From NCBI GenBank assembly GCA_010912705.1, contig POWB01000002.1, positions 62,001 to 126,000 of the forward strand: a stretch of DNA of 64,000 bases, written 5' to 3'. This DNA is from Halochromatium sp. Its GTDB lineage: Bacteria > Pseudomonadota > Gammaproteobacteria > Chromatiales > Chromatiaceae. Below are positions 57,799-64,000 of the stretch, in pieces (within the stretch, counting starts at the first letter, position 1; each line of letters opens with the position of its first letter). The position numbers were made by a program, and so were the translations under genes. The notes below the pieces were generated by a model. The model did no database searches and was not told the DNA's origin. It saw only the letters and a list, made by a program, of their open reading frames with translations.

Positions 57799-60027
57799 AT
57801 GGATGATATCTCTCATATTCTCGACCCCCTGAATCCGGCCCAACGCGAGGCCGTAACCGCCGATACCGGTAACCGTCTGGTGCTCGCCGGTGCTGGCTCC
57901 GGCAAGACCCGCGTGCTGGTGCATCGGATCGCCTGGCTGTTGCAGGTCCAAGACGTGCGGCCCTGGCGCATCCTGGCCGTTACCTTCACCAATAAGGCGG
58001 CGCGCGAGATGAAGGGCCGCATTGGGGAGATGCTCGGCGAGCCGATCGGCGGCATGTGGGTCGGCACCTTCCACGGGTTGGCGCACCGCTTTCTGCGTGC
58101 ACACTGGCAGGATGCTGAATTGCCGCAGCAGTTTCAGATCTTGGATTCGGATGATCAGTTCCGGCTGGTGAAGCGCATCCTGAAGGCGCTGGAGCTGGAT
58201 GAGGCGCGTTGGCCACCGCGCCAGGCACAGGGGTTCATTAACAACCAGAAGGATGAAGGCCGGCGCCCGCAGCAGATCGATGCCGCTGGCGATTTCTTCC
58301 TGGAGCAGATGCTGCGCATCTACCGCGCCTATCAGGAGGCCTGCGAGAAGGCCGGCAGCCTCGACTTTGCCGAGCTGCTGCTGCGCACGCATGAGCTGCT
58401 GCGCGAGCGCCCGGACATCCTGCATCATTACCGCGAGCGTTTCGCACACATCCTGGTCGACGAGTTTCAGGATACCAACGCGATCCAATACGCCTGGCTC
58501 CGATTACTGGCCGGCGATCGGGATAATCTCTTCTTGGTTGGCGATGACGATCAGTCGATCTACGGCTGGCGCGGTGCACGGGTTGAGAATATCCAGAGCT
58601 TCCAGCGCGATTATCCAAATACCGAGATCGTCAGGCTGGAGCAGAACTATCGCTCGACCAGCAACATCCTGAGCGCAGCCAACGCGCTGATTGCGAACAA
58701 CCCGAGCCGACTCGGCAAGAACCTCTGGACCGAGGACAGTGCCGGCGAGCCGATTCGGCGTTATGCGGCCTTCAATGAGATCGACGAGGCGCGTTTCGTG
58801 GTCGAGCGCATTCGACGTGCGAGCCAGGACGAGGGCATGGCGCGGAGCGACTGCGCCATCCTCTATCGCACCACGGCACAGTCGCGGCTGTTCGAGGAGG
58901 CGCTGATCCAAGCTGGACTCCCATACCGCGTCTATGGTGGCCAGCGCTTCTTTGAGCGCGCCGAGATCAAGGATGCCTTGGCCTATCTGCGTCTGATCGC
59001 AAACCCGAGCGATGAGACGGCCTTTGAGCGCATCGTCAATCTGCCGCCACGTTCGATTGGTCCACGTACGATCGATCTGCTGCGCACCCAGGCACGGGCA
59101 GATGGCAGCACGCTGTGGGAGGCAGCCCGCGCCGCGGTGAGCCGAGTGCTGCTGCCAGCGCGGGCAACCGGCGCGCTGCGCGGTTTCATCGAGCTGATCG
59201 AAGGGCTGGCAACGCGCGCTCAGGCTGAGCAGGAACTGCCAGATCTGGTGGCCGAGGTGCTGGAGGCCAGCGGTCTACCGGCGCATTTCGAGAAGAACAA
59301 AGATGGGCGTGGCATCGAGCGCTTGGAGAACCTAGAGCAGCTGGTCGAGGCGACCCGGCGTTTTGCTGCCGAGGCGCCGAACGACGAGGGCGATATTCTC
59401 GGCAGCTTCCTCGCCCATGCAGCGCTCGAGGCAGGAGATGCCCAGGCCGATGGTTTCGAGGACAGCGTGCAGCTGATGACCTTGCACAGCGCTAAGGGGC
59501 TTGAGTTTCCGCTGGTGTTCATCACCGGTGTCGAGGAGGGGTTATTTCCGCATAGCATGTCGATGTCTGATCCAAGCCGGCTCGAGGAAGAGCGCAGGCT
59601 CTGCTATGTCGGCATGACGCGCGCCAAGCGGCTGCTCTATCTGACCCATGCCGAGAGTCGCCGTTTACATGGGCGCGAGGATTACGCCATGCCGTCGCGC
59701 TTTCTGCGCGAGGTACCGGCCGAGCTGATCGAAGAGGTACGCGGTGGCGGGAGCTCGCGGCCGCGGGCTGGTCGGACTGGATCGGGTTTTGGGGCGATGG
59801 GCTTCGGGGCTGCGCGCTCTGGGGCCAGGTCCAAGGTCGCTGCTGCTGCTGTCGAGGCCGGCGGCGGATTCCATCTTGGTCAGCGTGTTCGGCATCCGAA
59901 GTTCGGTCCCGGCCTGGTCTTGAATGCCGAGGGGCATGGCAGCGGTGCCCGTATCCAGATCAATTTCGAGTCTGCTGGGGCCAAATGGCTGGTGCTCGAG
60001 TATGCGCGGCTGGAGCCGGCGGATTGA
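57799..60027 (+). CDS. uvrD: UvrD/Rep-type DNA helicase (helicase II)
   Basis: 742 residues, a superfamily 1A helicase. The motifs are LVLAGAGSGKTRVLVHR, AVTFTNKAAREMK, VDEFQDTN, VGDDDQSIYGWRGA, VRLEQNYRS, LMTLHSAKGLEF and YVGMTRAKRLLYL. The C-terminal ~110 residues have a Gly/Ala-rich linker and a final Tudor-like segment (FHLGQRVRHPKFGPGLVLNA), as in UvrD and PcrA. It acts in nucleotide-excision and mismatch repair. No good ribosome-binding site is visible before the ATG. Confidence 0.95.
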   Translation: MDDISHILDPLNPAQREAVTADTGNRLVLAGAGSGKTRVLVHRIAWLLQVQDVRPWRILAVTFTNKAAREMKGRIGEMLGEPIGGMWVGTFHGLAHRFLRAHWQDAELPQQFQILDSDDQFRLVKRILKALELDEARWPPRQAQGFINNQKDEGRRPQQIDAAGDFFLEQMLRIYRAYQEACEKAGSLDFAELLLRTHELLRERPDILHHYRERFAHILVDEFQDTNAIQYAWLRLLAGDRDNLFLVGDDDQSIYGWRGARVENIQSFQRDYPNTEIVRLEQNYRSTSNILSAANALIANNPSRLGKNLWTEDSAGEPIRRYAAFNEIDEARFVVERIRRASQDEGMARSDCAILYRTTAQSRLFEEALIQAGLPYRVYGGQRFFERAEIKDALAYLRLIANPSDETAFERIVNLPPRSIGPRTIDLLRTQARADGSTLWEAARAAVSRVLLPARATGALRGFIELIEGLATRAQAEQELPDLVAEVLEASGLPAHFEKNKDGRGIERLENLEQLVEATRRFAAEAPNDEGDILGSFLAHAALEAGDAQADGFEDSVQLMTLHSAKGLEFPLVFITGVEEGLFPHSMSMSDPSRLEEERRLCYVGMTRAKRLLYLTHAESRRLHGREDYAMPSRFLREVPAELIEEVRGGGSSRPRAGRTGSGFGAMGFGAARSGARSKVAAAAVEAGGGFHLGQRVRHPKFGPGLVLNAEGHGSGARIQINFESAGAKWLVLEYARLEPAD

Positions 60028-60196
60028 TTGCCTGTAGATTCGCATGGTCCATGGCGTCCAAGATCCTGAGCCTAGGGGGCGAGGGGGCTGTTGCGCTGAT
60101 GGTCAGCGATGCCTCGGCAACCAGATGTCGTTGCACCCTGGCCGTCTTCGAGACGAGCGTTACTCAATGCCTAAGACAACAAGAGGAATCTAGAAC

Positions 60197-61279
60197 ATGC
60201 AACGCAGAGCCTTCCTGACGAGTGCGGGAGCCGCTACGGTCGCCTTGGGCGCCGGTATCAGACCTGCCGCGGCCAAGGCCGAGCACACATGGAAGCTGGT
60301 CACCACCTGGCCGAAGAACTTCCCCGGCATGGGCACCGGCGCCAACAAGCTTGCCGAGCTGATTGGCCAGATGAGCGGCGGGCGCATTGAGGTCAAGGTC
60401 TATGGCGCTGGTGAGCTGGTGCCGGCGTTTGAGATCTTTGATGCCGTCTCACGCGGTACTGCCGAGATGGGCCATGGCGCGGCTTACTACTGGAAGGGGA
60501 AGAGCGAAGCGGCGCAGTTCTTTGCCAGTGTGCCCTTTGGCCTCACTGCCCAAGAGATGAATAGCTGGCTTTATTACGGCGGCGGCATGGAGCTTTGGCA
60601 AGAGCTCTACGCCGGCTTTAACCTGGTGCCGGCCGCAGCGGCGAACACGGGCGTGCAGATGGGCGGTTGGTTCAATAAAGAGATCAACTCGGTTGAGGAT
60701 CTCAAGGGCCTGAAGATGCGCATCCCCGGCCTGGGTGGTGAGGTGCTGCGGCGCGCCGGTGGCACCCCGGTTAGCTTGCCCGGCGGCGAGATCTTCACCT
60801 CGCTACAGTCCGGTAACATCGATGCGACCGAATGGGTTGGCCCTTACAACGATCTCGCCTTTGGCCTCTATAAGGCGGCCAAATATTACTACTATCCGGG
60901 CTGGCACGAGCCGGGCACGACGCTAGAATCCTTCATCAACAAGGAGGTCTTCGACAGCTTAGCGGACGATCTCCAAGCCATCGTGCTCAATGCCTGCAAG
61001 GTTGCGAATCTGGATCTGCTTGCTGAATACACTGCTCGCAATCCGACTGCACTGCAGACCCTGATCAGCGAGTATGGTGTGGAGCTGCGTCAGTATCCGG
61101 ATGATGTGCTGTTGGCGCTGCGCAAGCTCTCGAATGAGGTCGTTGCCGAGATCGCTGAGAAGGATGCGTTCTCGCGCAAGACCTATGCGTCTTATCAGAA
61201 GTTTCTTGCGGGCGCGAAGGAGTGGAGCGCGATCTCAGAGCTGGCCTATCTGCAGGCGCGCGATCAACTGACTGGATAG
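60197..61279 (+). CDS. TRAP transporter substrate-binding protein (DctP/TakP-like)
   Basis: 360 residues. A Tat-type signal (MQRRAFLTSAGAATVALGAG) is followed by the DctP fold: WKLVTTWPKNFPG, VKVYGAGELVPAFEIFDAVS, LKGLKMRIPGLGGEVL, NIDATEWVGPYND and KYYYYPGWHEPG. These last motifs are shared with TakP-like proteins that bind 2-oxo acids or similar organic acids. No DctQ or DctM membrane genes are next to it, so it is an orphan subunit here. AGAGGA lies before the ATG. Confidence 0.92.
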   Translation: MQRRAFLTSAGAATVALGAGIRPAAAKAEHTWKLVTTWPKNFPGMGTGANKLAELIGQMSGGRIEVKVYGAGELVPAFEIFDAVSRGTAEMGHGAAYYWKGKSEAAQFFASVPFGLTAQEMNSWLYYGGGMELWQELYAGFNLVPAAAANTGVQMGGWFNKEINSVEDLKGLKMRIPGLGGEVLRRAGGTPVSLPGGEIFTSLQSGNIDATEWVGPYNDLAFGLYKAAKYYYYPGWHEPGTTLESFINKEVFDSLADDLQAIVLNACKVANLDLLAEYTARNPTALQTLISEYGVELRQYPDDVLLALRKLSNEVVAEIAEKDAFSRKTYASYQKFLAGAKEWSAISELAYLQARDQLTG

Positions 61280-61328
61280 AGACTGGCGGGATGGCCGCTC
61301 TAGTCTGGCCGCGCGAGTCATACCGTTG

Positions 61329-62537
61329 ATGCGGCAAGGTCAGAGAGGCCATTTTGACTGGCCTCCGCCGCTGGCGCTCTATGTGCATATACCCTGGTGT
61401 GTGCGCAAATGTCCTTACTGCGATTTCAACTCGCATGCCATGTTGGGCGGGATTCCTGAGGTCGTCTATATCGATGCCTTGTTGAGCGATCTCGATACCG
61501 AGTGCCAACGGCTTGCTGCTGGACCCGCTCGGCCACTGATCTCGATCTTTATTGGTGGCGGAACGCCGAGCCTGTTTTCAGGGGCGGCCATTCGCCGGCT
61601 ACTGGATGGCGTGAGGGCGCGGTTTATCCTCTCTCCTGAGGCCGAGATCACGCTGGAGGCGAACCCGGGTACGGTTGATGAGGCACAGTTCGCGGGCTAT
61701 GCCGAGGCTGGAGTGAATCGGCTCTCGATCGGGGTGCAGTCGCTCTCGGCGGATGCGCTGGAGCGACTCGGGCGCATCCATACGCCGGACGATGCACGGA
61801 GGGCGGTCGCAGTGGCGCGCGCGGCTAGCATTACAAACATCAATCTAGACCTGATGTTCGCGCTGCCTGGGCAGGATTTGGAGAGGGCAGGCGACGATCT
61901 GGAACGATTGATTGCGCTCGAGCCAAGGCACCTATCCTATTATGAGCTGACCCTGGAGCCGAACACCGCGTTCTATCAGCAACCGCCGGCTTTGCCCAAT
62001 CCGGATCTGGCGGATGCGATCCAGCAGCAGGGGTTTGAGCTGCTGGCGGCAGCCGGGTTCGAGCGTTATGAGATCTCTGCCTTTGCGCAGCCCGGTTATC
62101 GCTGTCGCCACAACCTCAACTATTGGTGCTTCGGTGACTATCTTGGGGTCGGCGCTGGGGCGCACGGGAAGTTGAGCGTGGCGAGCTTGGGGACCGTCGA
62201 GCGTCGGACAAAGCGGCGTCATCCAGATGCCTATATCAAGGTCTGTCAGAACCGCTGTCTGAGCGCTAGCGACCCGACGAGCGCCGTGCGGAGCCTCTCA
62301 GAGCAGGATCTCATCGAGGAGTTTGCGTTGAATGCCTTTCGGCTGGTCGATGGTTTTACCAGTGCAGACTTCGAGCGCAGGACTGGTCTTAGCGCAAGGG
62401 TCCTCGAGCCCGGGCTGCGCGCCGCGTCCGAGCTTGATCTGGTGTCGCGGTTTGATACCGGAAGCCAGATCCTGATCCGTCCAACCGCGCGTGGTCTCGC
62501 CTTCTTGAATGATCTGGTCGCCTGCTTCTCGGTTTGA
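61329..62537 (+). CDS. hemW: HemW, radical SAM heme chaperone
   Basis: 402 residues. The radical SAM cluster motif is CVRKCPYCDFNSHAM (CxxxCxxC) near residue 27, followed by IFIGGGTPSLFS and a C-terminal HemW domain (DYLGVGAGAHGKLS, DLIEEFALNAFRLVDG). HemW proteins bind heme and insert it into respiratory enzymes. They were formerly annotated as oxygen-independent coproporphyrinogen oxidase. The ATG at 61329 is used. A TTG directly before it (61326) is in frame. Confidence 0.94.
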   Translation: MRQGQRGHFDWPPPLALYVHIPWCVRKCPYCDFNSHAMLGGIPEVVYIDALLSDLDTECQRLAAGPARPLISIFIGGGTPSLFSGAAIRRLLDGVRARFILSPEAEITLEANPGTVDEAQFAGYAEAGVNRLSIGVQSLSADALERLGRIHTPDDARRAVAVARAASITNINLDLMFALPGQDLERAGDDLERLIALEPRHLSYYELTLEPNTAFYQQPPALPNPDLADAIQQQGFELLAAAGFERYEISAFAQPGYRCRHNLNYWCFGDYLGVGAGAHGKLSVASLGTVERRTKRRHPDAYIKVCQNRCLSASDPTSAVRSLSEQDLIEEFALNAFRLVDGFTSADFERRTGLSARVLEPGLRAASELDLVSRFDTGSQILIRPTARGLAFLNDLVACFSV

Positions 62538-62547
62538 TCTAACGACA

Positions 62548-62575
62548 AAGGCCGAGCGATGGCTCGGCCTTCCTC
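62548..62575 (+). terminator. Intrinsic terminator after hemW
   Basis: AAGGCCGAGC pairs perfectly with GCTCGGCCTT around a GATG loop, followed by CCTCTT. It lies 10 bp after the hemW stop. The A-rich/T-rich flanks suggest it could also work for the opposite-strand heat-shock gene. Confidence 0.8.
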
Positions 62576-62650
62576 TTAAGTCACCGCTGGAGCTGACCCT
62601 GCAGGCTGATCACTTGGAGCAGCCGTGCATGGGGCAGGCAGCGACCAGGC

Positions 62651-63130
62651 TTAGGCAGCAGCGCGCACAGCCTCCTGAGTGCTGGTGCCTTCAATATAGC
62701 GTCCATTGTCACCGCGGATCTCGATCTTGCGCGGCTTCATGGCCTCTGGCACCTCACGCACCAGGTCGATGTGTAACAGCCCGTTCTCGAGCCTTGCATC
62801 GACCACCTTCACATAGTCGGCGAGCTGGAAGCGACGCTCGAAGCTGCGAGTGGCGATGCCGCGATAGAGGTAGCGCCGCGCGTCTTCTGCGTCATCCTGC
62901 TGGCGCGAGCCAGTGACTGTGAGCAGATTCTCCTTGGTTTCAAGACCAAGATCGCTCTCGGCGAAGCCCGCAACCGCCATGGTGATGCGGTACTTGTTCT
63001 CGTCCTCGACCTCGACGTTATAGGGCGGATAGCCGCCAGCCTCAGTGCGATAGGCGTTCTCGAGCGAGGGCGCCATCCGGTCGAAGCCGATCATGGAGCG
63101 GAACAGCGGTGAGAAGTCGATGGTTGTCAT
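62651..63130 (-). CDS. Small heat-shock protein (Hsp20/IbpA family)
   Basis: 159 residues. TIDFSPLFRSMIGFDRM starts it, close to the N-terminus of E. coli IbpA, and the alpha-crystallin domain follows (YPPYNVEVEDENKYRITMAV to LHIDLVREVPEA), with a C-terminal PRKIEI anchoring motif. It holds unfolding proteins for refolding by DnaK/ClpB. Of the two ATGs (63136 and 63130) the second is 8 bases from GGAGG and is preferred. A longer frame upstream overlaps the untranslated leader. The leader resembles a heat-sensing RNA (see 63137-63186). Confidence 0.94.
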   Translation of the reverse strand: MTTIDFSPLFRSMIGFDRMAPSLENAYRTEAGGYPPYNVEVEDENKYRITMAVAGFAESDLGLETKENLLTVTGSRQQDDAEDARRYLYRGIATRSFERRFQLADYVKVVDARLENGLLHIDLVREVPEAMKPRKIEIRGDNGRYIEGTSTQEAVRAAA

Positions 63131-63404
63131 CGTCATATCCTCCAAACGAGCAATATGGGTTTCAGGTGGCGTTCCGAAGAACCGCCGGTTGTTGCAGACG
63201 CCGAGTTGGCCGTCTGTGTTATGTAAAGTAGTGCATGGAAAAGCGGTTTGCAAGCCAACATGGACAAACTGTAATGTTTTCCCGAAACGCTCTTCTAAGT
63301 CACACTATTTACAGATAAATATTCCTATTTTACCCTTTTCCTGCGAACCCTCGGCAGCGGACTATACTGAAGTTAGCGTTGATAATTCTCTAGCGGAGGA
63401 CGGC
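63131..63404. other. Divergent intergenic region between hsp20 and the HoxF-like gene
   Basis: 274 bp. The left third is the hsp20 leader. The right part is AT-rich (63290-63340) and precedes GGAGGA at 63395-63400 and the plus-strand ATG. TATACT at 63363-63368 could be a -10 box for the right gene, but no matching -35 was found. Confidence 0.5.
63137..63186 (-). promoter_or_regulatory. ROSE-like RNA thermometer in the hsp20 leader
   Basis: On the minus strand the leader contains ATTGCTC (63154-63148), a short GTTTG loop and GAGGAT covering the ribosome-binding site. Pairing places a G opposite a G, flanked by U-A and C-G pairs. This is the UYGCU/AGGA arrangement that defines ROSE thermometers. 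Just upstream is a stable hairpin with a TTCG loop (63168-63186, one bulged base). ROSE elements are a known feature of small heat-shock genes in Proteobacteria. The assignment is by eye. Confidence 0.6.
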
Positions 63405-64000
63405 ATGCATCAGGTCATCCCGGGCGCTCCAGCAACTGGACTTGGACCGGCAGCTCCGAGCGATCGTCCTGATCCGGCCCCAGCGCGTATCGCCCAGGTC
63501 GTCGAGCGTTCGCTGGCCCGTCTCGGCCGCCGTCCAGAACAGGTGCTGCAGCATTTGATTGCATTGCAGCAGGCATTTTCGTTCGTCCCAGAAGCCGGCA
63601 TCAGGGCGCTGACCGAGCGCTTAGATGTGACTAGGGCCCAATGCCTGGCCGCAATCGACTTCTATGCCTTCCTACACCGGACGCCGCGTGGTCAGTACAA
63701 CATCCTGCTCAGCGATAACATCACCGACCGGATGTTGGGCAGCCAGCGGCTGATGCAACTGCTCTGCGAACGCCTTGGGGTCGACCCTGGCGTCCCGCGC
63801 GCTGATGGTCGCGTCAGCGTCGATGTCACCTCCTGCACCGGGATGTGTGACCAGGCTCCGGCCCTGTTGGTCAATGGTTTTGCGATCACGCGTCTCGACG
63901 AAGACCGCATGCGCCATATTGCCGCCCTGGTCGACACCCGCGTGCCGCTTCAACATTGGCCGCAAGACTATTTTGCGGTCTCCAATCATGTGCAGCGGTC
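63405..64000 (+). CDS. NAD-reducing hydrogenase diaphorase subunit HoxF-like (or NuoE-type subunit), 3' partial
   Basis: The first 198 residues are in the window. After a Pro/Ala-rich start the NuoE-like thioredoxin-fold domain follows: LQHLIALQQAFSFVPEAGI, AIDFYAFLHRTPRGQYNILL, then VDVTSCTGMCDQAPALLVNG and AALVDTRVPLQHWP. The TSCTGMCDQAPA segment matches HoxF-type proteins, where this domain is fused to the NADH-binding flavoprotein domain. Such proteins belong to soluble NAD-reducing [NiFe]-hydrogenases, and similar ones occur in NAD-dependent formate dehydrogenases. The window ends before the fusion can be seen. A good GGAGGA lies 4 bases before the ATG. Confidence 0.8.
   Translation, partial: MHQVIPGAPATGLGPAAPSDRPDPAPARIAQVVERSLARLGRRPEQVLQHLIALQQAFSFVPEAGIRALTERLDVTRAQCLAAIDFYAFLHRTPRGQYNILLSDNITDRMLGSQRLMQLLCERLGVDPGVPRADGRVSVDVTSCTGMCDQAPALLVNGFAITRLDEDRMRHIAALVDTRVPLQHWPQDYFAVSNHVQR

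Noticed and set aside
57601-58488. 295-residue minus-strand open frame
   Set aside because: It lies mostly opposite uvrD, whose helicase motifs are unmistakable. No recognisable domain is seen in the reverse frame.
63190-63260. Sigma-32 promoter for hsp20
   Set aside because: A CTTGCAAA-like stretch exists on the minus strand, but the CCAT-like box is only about 8 bp away, too close for a heat-shock promoter.

Overview
The window is GC-rich, densely coded bacterial chromosome. Its gene order is typical of Gammaproteobacteria: rlmH-maf-rng-yhdP-nit-tldD on the minus strand, and mnmG-rsmG-parA-parB-atpIBEFHAGDC-glmU-glmS on the plus strand. The second block is usually found near the replication origin. 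A NAD-reducing hydrogenase-type (HoxF-like) gene at the right edge, a Uma2-family gene and the extensive CRISPR-Cas content fit a purple sulfur bacterium (Chromatiaceae), but that placement is inferred from gene content only.

Region 1 (1-19,038) is a composite CRISPR-Cas locus on the plus strand. It opens inside cas10/cmr2 and continues with cmr3-cmr4-cmr5-cmr6 and csx16 (type III-B with a predicted ring nuclease). It then passes to a complete type I-B interference set, cas8b-cas7-cas5-cas3-cas6b, followed by an adaptation set in the order cas1-cas2-cas4. A 172-bp AT-rich leader leads into one array of 67 repeats (37 bp) and 66 spacers. Both effector types probably draw on this single array, processed by the one Cas6 in view. 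Repeat 53 is split by a 183-bp non-coding element with 18-bp terminal inverted repeats and a 6-bp target duplication. A diverged relative lies about 1.6 kb downstream. The distal end of the array abuts a NERD-domain gene that has lost its C-terminal part. A palindromic motif occurs about 80 bp upstream of both cas8b and cas1 and may be a shared operator.

Region 2 (19,853-29,761, minus strand) is a housekeeping cluster: tldD, nit, yhdP, rng, maf and rlmH. Region 3 (29,903-36,768) holds a lytic transglycosylase with LysM, the minus-strand trio moxR / DUF58 / transglutaminase-like tgpA, and a Uma2-family protein. Region 4 (36,800-52,275) holds tRNA and rRNA modification genes, chromosome partitioning, the whole F-type ATP synthase operon with a recognisable promoter and a terminator, and the UDP-GlcNAc genes glmU and glmS.

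Region 5 (52,471-64,000) contains a large secreted SBBP-repeat / cohesin-like protein, hemE, uvrD, an orphan TRAP substrate-binding protein, hemW with a terminator, a small heat-shock protein whose 5' leader looks like a ROSE RNA thermometer, and the start of a HoxF-type diaphorase gene. In-frame hexanucleotide or dodecanucleotide tracts lengthen several proteins (Cas8b tail, GlmS linker, YhdP). No tRNA or rRNA genes were seen.
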